Numbered from the stretch's first letter, positions 1 to 6,035 are shown. The stretch: 6,248 bases of DNA from Lachnospiraceae bacterium UBA4711 (GCA_002404515.1 DHJV01000018.1:1-6248), one strand, 5' to 3'. Made by a program: numbers and translations. Notes: a model not told the origin generated them from the sequence alone.

Positions 1-1456
1 CTAAGATATCGATCTTCTCTTCATCCGGGTGCTCATGGACACGATATTCAAACGGAAGCTCCTGCCAGAAATAATCTTCCGCAATTGTCTCATTGGCTGC
101 CAGCATGAAATCCTCGATAATCTTCGTTGCCGGATTCCGGTCATATGGCTTGATCTCCACTGGCTTATGGTTTTCATCCACGATGATCTTTGTCTCAGCA
201 ACATCAAAATCAATCGAACCACGTTTCCGGCGGTTTTTCCGGAGAATCGTGGAAAGCTCCAGCATCAGATCGAACATTGGCACGAGTGGTTCATACCGTT
301 TTAATACTTCCTCGTCACTCCGCTCTAAGATCTTCTCAACATTCGTATAAGTCATACGTTCATCGACATGCAGGATGCCCTCACAGATTGTATGATCCAA
401 CAGCTTGCCTTTTTTATCAAACTTCATCACGCAGCTAAGTGTAAGACGATCAGTGCCTGCATTCAAAGAACAGATACCGTTTGATAATTTATGTGGCAGC
501 ATTGGAATAACGCTGTCTACGAGATAACAGCTTGTACCACGCTTTAACGCTTCCTTATCAAGTGGGGATTTTTCCTTTACATAATGCGATACATCCGCAA
601 TATGTACGCCCAATGTATAGACACCGTTTTCAAAGGATAACGTAATCGCATCATCTAAATCCTTAGCATCTTCCCCGTCAATTGTTACCGTTGGCAGTGC
701 GCGGAAATCTGTACGTCCGACAAAATCAGCTTCGTCCACTTCATCCGGGATATCTTTCAGGGAATCCATGACCTTATCCGGATACTCCACAGGAATATCA
801 TATGCACGTACAACGGAAAGTATGTCCGTACCCGGATCATTCACATGACCTAAAATCTCGATGATCTCCCCTTCCGGAGACTTATGGTTCTCTCCGTAAT
901 TCGTGATCCGGCATACAACCTTGTGTCCGGTCATGGCACCCATAGAATCTTTCTTGGCAACGAAGATATCATCTGCCACCTTCTGATTATCTGGGATTAC
1001 AAAGCCGAAATTCTGCTGTTTGTCATAGGTTCCAACGATTGTGGTAAGTCCACGCTTCAGGATCTGTGTTACCTTCGCCTCCGTGCTTTTCCCCTGCTTC
1101 GTATAGGAATCCGGCGCGATTACCACGCGGTCACCATGAAAGGCTCCCATCGAATACTTGGCAGGAATAAAGAAATCGTCCTTGTATCCTTCCACACGGA
1201 CAAACCCGTACCCCTTTTTATTGCCAATGAAATCACCGACTAAGAATTTATCTTCTAACTTCTTGTATTTGCCCTTCGGTGTGACTGTGATCTTTCCCTC
1301 TTCCACAAGCTCGGCTAAAGCTTCTTCCACGCGCTTTTTATCCGCGTCCCCGACCTGAAGCAAAAACCGGATATCTTTCAGCCGCATTGGTTTATACTGT
1401 TCATCGCAAATAAAATCATATAACTTCTGTTTTACACGTTCTCTTTTTTCTCCCAT
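1..1456 (-). CDS. rnr: Ribonuclease R, N-terminal 485 codons (3' end beyond left edge)
   Basis: Processive 3'-5' exoribonuclease of the RNB/RNase II family, acting in the cytoplasm on structured RNA, mRNA and defective rRNA, and with SmpB/tmRNA in trans-translation. The frame is open from an ATG at 1456-1454 to the window edge. An AGGTGT/GGAGGT ribosome site at 1464-1469 lies 7 nt upstream. Domains seen: winged-helix-like N-terminus (about residues 1-68); a first cold-shock/OB domain with GYGFV (82-86) and DDFFIP; a second with NFGFV (149-153) and DDIFV; then the RNB catalytic domain from about 250. The motif IDGEDAKDLDDA supplies D260, D266, D268 and D269, with the same spacing as the four magnesium-binding aspartates of E. 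coli RNase R (D272, D278, D280, D281). Further RNB motifs are HIADVSHYV (285-293), IPMLPHKLSNGICSLN and a terminal RVHEHPDEEK. Family members are usually 700-800 residues, so the rest of RNB and the S1 domain lie outside. The usual downstream neighbour, smpB, is not in view. Confidence 0.96.
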   Translation of the reverse strand, partial: MGEKRERVKQKLYDFICDEQYKPMRLKDIRFLLQVGDADKKRVEEALAELVEEGKITVTPKGKYKKLEDKFLVGDFIGNKKGYGFVRVEGYKDDFFIPAKYSMGAFHGDRVVIAPDSYTKQGKSTEAKVTQILKRGLTTIVGTYDKQQNFGFVIPDNQKVADDIFVAKKDSMGAMTGHKVVCRITNYGENHKSPEGEIIEILGHVNDPGTDILSVVRAYDIPVEYPDKVMDSLKDIPDEVDEADFVGRTDFRALPTVTIDGEDAKDLDDAITLSFENGVYTLGVHIADVSHYVKEKSPLDKEALKRGTSCYLVDSVIPMLPHKLSNGICSLNAGTDRLTLSCVMKFDKKGKLLDHTICEGILHVDERMTYTNVEKILERSDEEVLKRYEPLVPMFDLMLELSTILRKNRRKRGSIDFDVAETKIIVDENHKPVEIKPYDRNPATKIIEDFMLAANETIAEDYFWQELPFEYRVHEHPDEEKIDIL

Positions 1457-1469
1457 ACGTAACACCTCC

Positions 1470-1502
1470 AAAAAAATAAGCTGCTTTATATCAAAGCAGC
1501 TT
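1470..1502 (-). terminator. Intrinsic-terminator-like hairpin between secG and rnr
   Basis: On the minus strand a perfect 10-bp stem (AAGCTGCTTT / AAAGCAGCTT, 1502-1493 and 1487-1478) closes a 5-nt loop. One A (1477) and seven T residues (1476-1470) follow. It begins 7 nt after the secG stop codon. The T tract runs directly into the rnr Shine-Dalgarno sequence at 1469-1464. The stem is only moderately GC-rich, so termination may be partial, leaving rnr expression to readthrough or to a promoter inside secG. Confidence 0.75.
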
Positions 1503-1509
1503 GTAAAAT

Positions 1510-1743
1510 CTAAATGAATTTAGATGACAGGAACAAAGCCAGTGCAAAATACAGAACCCCAAGGACGACTGTAACCTTCTTTAATACAGACTCTTTGGAT
1601 TTTCCTTTATTCTTGCTCCAGTAGGTATCTGCGCCACCGCCGCTGATTGCGCCGGACAAACCGCCTTTACCTTCCTGCATCATAACGATAACTGCCAAGA
1701 TAACAGATATTACCAAAAAAATTATAATTAACGCTGTCTTCAC
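1510..1743 (-). CDS. secG: Preprotein translocase subunit SecG
   Basis: Small membrane subunit of the SecYEG channel that assists SecA-driven protein export across the cytoplasmic membrane. The 77-residue product has the standard SecG layout: a hydrophobic helix at about residues 4-22, the family signature VMMQEGKGGLSGAISGG at about 20-36 forming the cytoplasmic loop, a lysine-rich linker, and a second hydrophobic helix at about 54-73. The start is GTG (1743-1741), chosen because AAGGAGG at 1757-1751 lies 7 nt upstream and no better in-frame start exists. It follows eno by 117 nt behind its own probable promoter and precedes rnr. The secG-rnr order is common in Firmicutes. Length is normal for the family. 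Confidence 0.96.
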   Translation of the reverse strand: MKTALIIIFLVISVILAVIVMMQEGKGGLSGAISGGGADTYWSKNKGKSKESVLKKVTVVLGVLYFALALFLSSKFI

Positions 1744-1780
1744 GAGAATTCCTCCTTATTATTTTAACTCATACTTGAAC

Positions 1781-1809
1781 ATATTACCATAAGAATTTCG
1801 TAAATACAA
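1781..1809 (-). promoter_or_regulatory. Probable extended -10 promoter for secG
   Basis: On the minus strand, TTGTAT (1809-1804) and TAATAT (1786-1781) are separated by exactly 17 nt. A TG one base upstream of the -10 hexamer gives the extended form TGGTAATAT. The -35 matches TTGACA at 3 of 6 positions and the -10 matches TATAAT at 4 of 6. Initiation would fall near 1774, about 30 nt before the secG start. The -10 sits in one arm of a 9-bp inverted repeat (1783-1791 with 1848-1856). Confidence 0.5.
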
Positions 1810-1856
1810 TATATAATTTAAGAAAAATCTGCTAAATTTGGCATTTGTATGGTAAT
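1783..1856. repeat. 9-bp perfect inverted repeat in the eno-secG gap
   Basis: ATTACCATA at 1783-1791 is repeated in inverted form as TATGGTAAT at 1848-1856, 56 nt apart. One arm lies just after the eno stop codon and the other covers the TG and most of the -10 of the presumed secG promoter. It could be a weak RNA stem in an eno-secG readthrough transcript, a protein-binding dyad, or chance in AT-rich DNA. The gap has no strong hairpin followed by a T run directly after eno. Confidence 0.4.
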
Positions 1857-1860
1857 TGGT

Positions 1861-3156
1861 CTATTTATTAGCGGAAATATCGCTGTAAATCGCGAGTTTT
1901 CCTAACTCCTCTTCAATCCGAAGCAGCTGATTGTACTTCGACGTACGGTCCGAACGGCACGGTGCACCGGTCTTGATCTGTCCGGCATTCACCGCAACTG
2001 CCAGATCAGCAATAAAGGAATCCTCTGTCTCACCCGAACGATGGGAAATCACCGTCTTATAACCGGATTTCTTGGCAAGCTCTATCGCGTCCATCGCCTC
2101 AGTCAGTGTTCCTATCTGATTATACTTGATTAGGATTGCATTTGCAATCCCATCCTCGATTCCCTGCTTTAACCGTCCCACATTCGTGACAAACAGATCA
2201 TCCCCGACAAGCTGTACCTTATCTCCAAGCCGGAATGTAAGCACCTTCCAGCCCTTCATATCGTTTTCATCGAGTCCGTCCTCAATCGAATAAATCGGAT
2301 ATTTCCCGATCAGATCCTCGTAATACTGAACCATCTCTTCCGAGTTCCGGTAGATCTCCCTGCCTGCCATACGGCTTTCCCCAGGGAAATAATAAAGCCC
2401 GCTTGTCTCATCATACAGCTCACTCGCTGCCGCGTCGATGGCAATCTTCACATCCTCATATGGCTTATACCCCGCTTCCTTGATTGCAAGTACCAGATAG
2501 TCAAGCACTTCCGCAGAGGTTGCAAGGTTCGGTGCAAATCCACCTTCGTCTCCTACGCCGTTTGAAAGTCCATTCTCATGCAGTACGCGCTTCAAGGTGT
2601 GATAGATCTCCGCACTAATCTCCAGGCAATGCTTGAACGAATCCGCACCAACCGGGGCAATCATGAACTCCTGCAGATCCACTGTGTTATCTGCATGACA
2701 GCCGCCATTTAATATATTCATCATCGGAAGTGGCATTTTCTTCGCATTGATTCCACCGATATACCGGTATAATGGCATGTGCAGGGAATTTGCTGCCGCA
2801 CGGGCAACTGCCAGTGAGACGCCTAAGATGGCATTGGCACCAAACCGGGATTTGTTCTCGGTTCCATCCGCTTCCGTCAGGCATTTGTCAATCAATGCCT
2901 GATTGAACACATCCACGCCAACGAGCCGGTCGCTGATACGCGTATTGACATTCGTCACTGCCTTCTCCACACCTTTTCCCATGTATCTCCGTTCATCATC
3001 GCGCAGCTCATGTGCCTCATATTCTCCGGTCGAAGCGCCGGAAGGCACCGATGCGATCGCTGCCGCACCACTCTCTGTGACGACCTCTACTTCTACCGTT
3101 GGATTTCCGCGGGAATCCAATATTTCTCTTGCGTGTATATATTTGATCCGATCCAT
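1861..3156 (-). CDS. eno: Enolase (phosphopyruvate hydratase)
   Basis: Cytoplasmic glycolytic enzyme that dehydrates 2-phosphoglycerate to phosphoenolpyruvate; enolase also associates with RNA-decay complexes in many bacteria. The 431-residue length is typical. Visible family residues: loop SGASTGEYE (39-47); H154 in GGCHADN; E163 in LQEFM; proton-transfer E204 in VGDEGGFAPN; magnesium ligands D241, E292 in SIEDGLDE and D319 in LVGDDLF; base K344 in ILIKYNQIG; SHRSGETED (371-379); K395 in QIKTGAP. All active-site groups are present, so it should be functional. A Tyr follows K344 where Val or Leu is more common. The ATG start has GGGAGG at 3171-3166, 9 nt upstream, and MDRIKYIHAREILDSRGNPT is a normal N-terminus. 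It lies 141 nt after pbuX, behind a hairpin terminator, so it probably has its own promoter. Only weak candidates are visible, such as a TAAAAT -10 at 3217-3212. Confidence 0.98.
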   Translation of the reverse strand: MDRIKYIHAREILDSRGNPTVEVEVVTESGAAAIASVPSGASTGEYEAHELRDDERRYMGKGVEKAVTNVNTRISDRLVGVDVFNQALIDKCLTEADGTENKSRFGANAILGVSLAVARAAANSLHMPLYRYIGGINAKKMPLPMMNILNGGCHADNTVDLQEFMIAPVGADSFKHCLEISAEIYHTLKRVLHENGLSNGVGDEGGFAPNLATSAEVLDYLVLAIKEAGYKPYEDVKIAIDAAASELYDETSGLYYFPGESRMAGREIYRNSEEMVQYYEDLIGKYPIYSIEDGLDENDMKGWKVLTFRLGDKVQLVGDDLFVTNVGRLKQGIEDGIANAILIKYNQIGTLTEAMDAIELAKKSGYKTVISHRSGETEDSFIADLAVAVNAGQIKTGAPCRSDRTSKYNQLLRIEEELGKLAIYSDISANK

Positions 3157-3232
3157 CCAAATCAGCCTCCCAAAATTTTTACATCTAAGCTAATTATTTC
3201 CGAATCAAAGTATTTTATGCATAATTGCATAT

Positions 3233-3270
3233 AAAAATCGTCCCATAACTGGTTTTGTTACAGGACGATT
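3233..3270 (-). terminator. Hairpin terminator of the xpt-pbuX unit
   Basis: On the minus strand, 3270-3257 pairs with 3249-3236 around a 7-nt loop. The outer 8 bp (AATCGTCC / GGACGATT) are perfect, and the inner 6 include two G-U pairs. The stem's last two T residues run on to give five in a row (3237-3233), then ATATG. It lies 27 nt beyond the pbuX stop codon and ahead of eno, so it should separate the purine unit from eno. The T tract is short, so some readthrough into eno is possible. Confidence 0.7.
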
Positions 3271-3297
3271 CCGCCATTTGAATATTAATTTCAGATT

Positions 3298-4647
3298 TTA
3301 TTCCGCAGTCGTTTCTGCTTCCATATCCGGCGTATGTGCATCCATATTCTTCGGAAGTACAAGATTCAGGATGATCGCCACAATAAATACAACAGCGACG
3401 CAGTTTTCTGCAAATACTGTCTGGACGATACGTGGGAAGATTGCGAAGATCTCCGGCACCTGTGTAAATCCAAGACCAATACTTAACGAAAGCGCTGTGA
3501 TTGTGATATTTCGCTGTGTATAGCCACATCTGCCAAGCATCTGGATACCACTTACTACGATTGTACCAAACATCATGATTGTACAGCCACCAAGTACCGC
3601 ATCCGGCAACGTTGCAAGCACAGCTCCGAAAATCGGAAAGATACCTGCTAAGATCATAATGACCGCACCGGTTGCAATTGTGAAACGGTTTACAACCTTT
3701 GTCATGGCAACCAGACCGACATTCTGGCTGAACGATGTGATCGGCAGACAACCAAATACAGACGATAATGCACTGACAAAACCATCACAGGCGATCGAAC
3801 CGGATGTCTCTTTTGTTGTCGCATCCCTGCCAAGTCCGGATACTGCAAGTGCTGACGTATCTCCGATCGTCTCTGTCGCAGAAACAAGGAAGATCAATGT
3901 CACGGATACGATTGCATTGACATTAAATTCCGGCTTTACAGGCAGAAGCTTCGGCAGCGCGATCACGGATGTTCCTGAAAGCGCTGAGAAGTCTACCATA
4001 TGCATACAGATTGCCACAATATATCCGACAACTAATCCGAATAAAACGGAAAGCTGTTTGAAATACCCTTTTGCAAAGATATGGAATAACAGGCAGCACA
4101 AAAGTGTGACAACACCCAAGATCCAGTTTTCCACCGAGCCGAAATTCTCGCTGCCACTGCCACCGCCAAACGAAGCGGCTCCAACTGAGAGAAGTGAAAA
4201 TCCAATCGCCGTCACCACGCTGGCTGCAACAACCGGTGTGATCAGTTTCGTCCAATACTTTGCAAAAAGTCCAAGCACACCTTCGATGATACCGCCAACC
4301 AATACAGCACCAACGACCGCATTATAGCCATAGGTTGGTCCTATGTAACACATCACGGATACAAATGTGAAACTGATACCCATGACGATCGGAAGTCCGG
4401 AACCAATCTTCCAGATCGGGAATAACTGGATCAGTGTACCGATACCGGCAATGATCATCGCACTCTGAATCAGTCCGGCACTCTCACTGGCACTTAATCC
4501 GCAGGCTGCCGCTACAATGATGATCGGTGCGATATTTGCTACGAACATTGCCAGAATATGCTGCAATCCAAACGGAATTGCCTTGGCAACCGGCACTCTT
4601 CCGTCTAGTTTGTAAATATTTTCAATCGAAGCATCTGTCTTACTCAT
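3298..4647 (-). CDS. pbuX: NCS2 family purine permease, probably xanthine permease
   Basis: Membrane symporter of the nucleobase/ascorbate (NCS2) family, inferred to import xanthine because it is coupled to xpt. The product is strongly hydrophobic, consistent with the family's 14 membrane segments, and opens with the NCS2-like GRVPVAKAIPFGLQHILAMF. Family motifs are ETIGDTSAL in segment 8 and SFSQNVGLV in segment 10; the Glu and Asp of the first and the Gln-Asn of the second correspond to substrate-binding positions in XanQ/UraA-type carriers. The C-terminal tail is short and acidic. An in-frame ATG at 4656 would overlap xpt by 8 nt, but the AGGGAG at 4663-4658 is only 1 nt from it. That site is 10 nt from the ATG at 4647, so the shorter 449-residue form is preferred. 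The xpt stop is then one base before this ATG, suggesting translational coupling. Uracil or guanine transport cannot be excluded from sequence. Confidence 0.93.
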   Translation of the reverse strand: MSKTDASIENIYKLDGRVPVAKAIPFGLQHILAMFVANIAPIIIVAAACGLSASESAGLIQSAMIIAGIGTLIQLFPIWKIGSGLPIVMGISFTFVSVMCYIGPTYGYNAVVGAVLVGGIIEGVLGLFAKYWTKLITPVVAASVVTAIGFSLLSVGAASFGGGSGSENFGSVENWILGVVTLLCCLLFHIFAKGYFKQLSVLFGLVVGYIVAICMHMVDFSALSGTSVIALPKLLPVKPEFNVNAIVSVTLIFLVSATETIGDTSALAVSGLGRDATTKETSGSIACDGFVSALSSVFGCLPITSFSQNVGLVAMTKVVNRFTIATGAVIMILAGIFPIFGAVLATLPDAVLGGCTIMMFGTIVVSGIQMLGRCGYTQRNITITALSLSIGLGFTQVPEIFAIFPRIVQTVFAENCVAVVFIVAIILNLVLPKNMDAHTPDMEAETTAE

Positions 4648-4648
4648 A

Positions 4649-5233
4649 TTATGCATTCTCCCTGAATTTAATTTCGCCCGTTGTATAATCCATGTTGTCT
4701 ACAATGGCAAGGGATTCCAGATGGTATCCGAGATTACGGATTACCTGTCCGCCCGGCTGGAAGCCTTTCTCGATTGCAATACCGATGCCGGATACTTCAG
4801 CGCCAGCGGATTTCACGATAGAGATAAGTCCCTGCAGAGCGCAGCCGTTTGCAAGGAAATCATCGATGATCAAAATTTTATCCTCTGGATTCAGGAATTT
4901 TTTTGATACGATAACCTGATTTTTGCACTTGTGTGTAAAAGATTCTACTTCTGCCACATACACATCACCCTCGATGTTGATACTCTTAGATTTCTTGGCG
5001 AAGATAACCGGAACATCGAAATGTCTTGCCACAATACAGGCGATACCGATACCGGATGCCTCGATTGTCAGAATCTTATTGATCTTCTCATCTGCAAAGC
5101 GGCGCTTAAATTCCTCACCGATCTGATCGAACAGGCGGACATCCATCTGATGGTTCAGAAAGCTGTCAACCTTCAGTACATTTCCTTCTTTTACTATGCC
5201 ATCCTTTAGGATTCGTTCCTCTAAAAAATTCAA
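4649..5233 (-). CDS. xpt: Xanthine phosphoribosyltransferase
   Basis: Cytoplasmic purine salvage enzyme that joins xanthine to PRPP, giving XMP for guanine nucleotide synthesis. The 194-residue product matches the Bacillus Xpt pattern throughout: LKVDSFLNHQMD (20-31), TIEASGIGIA (56-65), the PRPP-binding segment ILIIDDFLANG (120-130), and GIGIAIEKGFQPGG (149-162). Length is normal. The start is TTG (5233-5231): AGGAGG at 5247-5242 lies 8 nt upstream, no in-frame ATG is near, and MNFLEERILKDGIV aligns with the expected N-terminus. It is followed immediately by pbuX, the same pairing as xpt-pbuX of Bacillus subtilis, where the operon is controlled by a guanine riboswitch and PurR. Here the leader has no recognisable purine riboswitch core and is occupied by a long palindrome instead. 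Confidence 0.96.
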   Translation of the reverse strand: MNFLEERILKDGIVKEGNVLKVDSFLNHQMDVRLFDQIGEEFKRRFADEKINKILTIEASGIGIACIVARHFDVPVIFAKKSKSINIEGDVYVAEVESFTHKCKNQVIVSKKFLNPEDKILIIDDFLANGCALQGLISIVKSAGAEVSGIGIAIEKGFQPGGQVIRNLGYHLESLAIVDNMDYTTGEIKFRENA

Positions 5234-5293
5234 TGATTTTTCCTCCTGCTATTAGAATAAGAAAAACCTTTTTGCAATAGATAGTGTTGTAAG

Positions 5294-5486
5294 ATACGCA
5301 TTCTCTATACGAGTTGCACATGCTTACACAATTCTATGCAGACGCGCTCTCGCTCACTTCCGCATGTAACGGTACGAAATTCGATGCAACCAGTAATCAA
5401 TTACTGGTGCATCTCATTAAGTGCCGACATGCTCCAATGGTCTGCTAAGAATTGGTAAGTCAGTGCAACTCTAGATAAAGAATCGT
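5294..5486 (-). ncRNA. Candidate rod-shaped structured RNA within the palindrome
   Basis: If transcribed, the inner palindrome would fold into one long rod: a closing stem of about 40 nt per side (ATACG to GCAGAC blocks), an asymmetric internal bubble (7 nt at 5439-5433 against 18 nt at 5361-5344), and a terminal arm of 71 nt (5432-5362). That size and layout resemble 6S RNA. However, I recognise no conserved 6S sequence, and the outer repeats extend beyond a normal 6S closing stem. Arm differences allow G-U pairing about equally on either strand (two cases on minus, three on plus), so they do not favour a selected transcript. The strand is assumed from the neighbouring genes. This is a hypothesis only. 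Confidence 0.22.
5304..5331 (-). promoter_or_regulatory. Possible promoter for xpt-pbuX inside the palindrome
   Basis: On the minus strand, TTGTGT (5331-5326) and TATAGA (5309-5304) are 16 nt apart, matching the consensus hexamers at 3 and 4 of 6 positions. Initiation would be near 5297, giving a leader of about 64 nt before the xpt start. It is the best-placed candidate I found between mscL and xpt, but it is weak. If real, the palindrome supplies the promoter for the purine unit. Confidence 0.28.
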
Positions 5487-5525
5487 ATTATTAACAAATA
5501 TTATCTACTGAAAAAGGTTTTGTAT

Positions 5526-5969
5526 TTACAACTGTGCACTATCAGAGACATCGGATGTACAATGCATACACTTTGTTGCTTTAATGTCAATCTCTCCGTA
5601 GCAATATGGGCATTTTCTGGTAAGTGGAGCCGCAGCTTCCTCTTCTTTCTTATGACCAAGCGACATCACCTTGTTCACTCCCTTGATCAGAAGGAACAAA
5701 ATGAGTGCCATGATCAGGAAATTGATGATGGCGGAAATGAAATCTCCATAATTGAAGGTTGCACCATTGATGGTGAACTGTCCACCGATCACAACGCCAC
5801 CATTCTCATCTGTCTTACCTGTAATTGCTGCAATCAGAGGTGTAATAAAATCATTCGTCAGCGCAGATACAATATTCTGAAATGCTGCACCGATGATAAC
5901 ACCGATTGCCAAATCCATCACATTGCCCTTTAAAGCAAACTCTTTAAACTCTTTAATAAACTTCTTCAT
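5526..5969 (-). CDS. mscL: Large-conductance mechanosensitive channel MscL with zinc-ribbon tail
   Basis: Membrane channel that opens under high membrane tension to release solutes during osmotic downshock; the family works as a homopentamer. The 147-residue product begins MKKFIKEFKEFALKGNVMDLAIGVIIGAAF, the typical N-terminal helix and first pore-lining segment (about 15-45, including the small-residue run AIGVIIGAAF). A periplasmic loop of about 46-75 and a second membrane segment at about 76-98 follow. After a charged KKEEEAAA stretch the tail departs from E. coli MscL: CPYC (120-123) and CMHC (134-137) form a CxxC-x10-CxxC zinc-ribbon-like knuckle where E. coli has an amphipathic helix. 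AAAGGA at 5984-5979 is 9 nt from the ATG. It lies 66 nt after gpmI and just before the palindrome, with no conventional terminator of its own. Confidence 0.96.
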   Translation of the reverse strand: MKKFIKEFKEFALKGNVMDLAIGVIIGAAFQNIVSALTNDFITPLIAAITGKTDENGGVVIGGQFTINGATFNYGDFISAIINFLIMALILFLLIKGVNKVMSLGHKKEEEAAAPLTRKCPYCYGEIDIKATKCMHCTSDVSDSAQL

Positions 5970-6035
5970 ATTCTGTAGTCCTTTCTCTTATAGTAATTTA
6001 TAACCTATACGACTTATCTACAGCATAGGAATCAA

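Larger units (their letters stand above)
5263..5521. repeat. 259-bp imperfect palindrome filling the mscL-xpt gap
   Basis: The two halves are inverted, diverged copies of each other around a centre at 5398/5399. Matching blocks, left arm with right arm: AAAACCTTTTT 5263-5273 with 5511-5521 (perfect); CAATAGATA 5275-5283 with 5502-5510 (one difference); ATACG 5294-5298; ATTCTCTAT 5300-5308 (one difference); GAGTTGCAC 5311-5319 with 5463-5471 (perfect); CTTACACAATTCT 5323-5335 (one gap); GCAGAC 5338-5343 with 5440-5445; GCATGTAACGG 5362-5372 with 5424-5432 (2-nt gap); GATGCAACCAGTAAT 5383-5397 with 5400-5413 (one gap). Together these give about 80 matched positions. The main asymmetry is 18 nt (5344-5361) opposite 7 nt (5433-5439). 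It starts 4 nt after the mscL stop and ends 15 nt before the xpt ribosome site. No target-site duplication and no open frame are evident. It may be a MITE-like element or a rod-shaped RNA. Confidence 0.88.

Noticed and set aside
884..1243. 119-codon plus-strand frame opposite rnr
   Set aside because: It lies opposite the cold-shock domains of RNase R. Those motifs are on the minus strand, and this frame shows nothing recognisable.
3206..3237. ATGCATAATTGCAT near-palindrome upstream of eno as an operator
   Set aside because: It is short, AT-rich and imperfect (2-nt offset between arms), and no regulator is known to me for this sequence.
3215..3751. 178-codon minus-strand frame overlapping the end of pbuX
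   Set aside because: It is an out-of-frame reading of pbuX, cysteine- and tyrosine-rich in an uncharacteristic way, and runs through the pbuX terminator hairpin. The permease frame carries the conserved motifs.
3575..4327. 250-codon plus-strand open frame opposite pbuX
   Set aside because: It is antisense to a well-recognised permease, has no family resemblance, is rich in Pro/Thr/Ser as expected for a reverse frame of hydrophobic codons, and lacks a good ribosome site.
5249..5277. Promoter-like pair TTGCAA, 17 nt, TAATAG just before xpt (minus strand)
   Set aside because: Spacing is ideal, but initiation would fall near 5242, inside the xpt AGGAGG, removing the ribosome binding site from the transcript.
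5281..5320. Purine riboswitch suggested by an ACTCGTATA sequence upstream of xpt
   Set aside because: The short match to the outer stem is not followed by the conserved junction sequences or the two loop-loop hairpins. It is accounted for by the palindrome arm.
5520..5933. 137-codon plus-strand frame opposite mscL
   Set aside because: It is antisense to a clear MscL gene, with no recognisable domain or ribosome site.
5970..6035. Possible gpmI terminator or mscL promoter in the 66-nt gap
   Set aside because: Only a 5-bp CCTAT/ATAGG stem with a long loop and no T run is present, and the TATAAA-like sequences lack a matching -35 at normal spacing.
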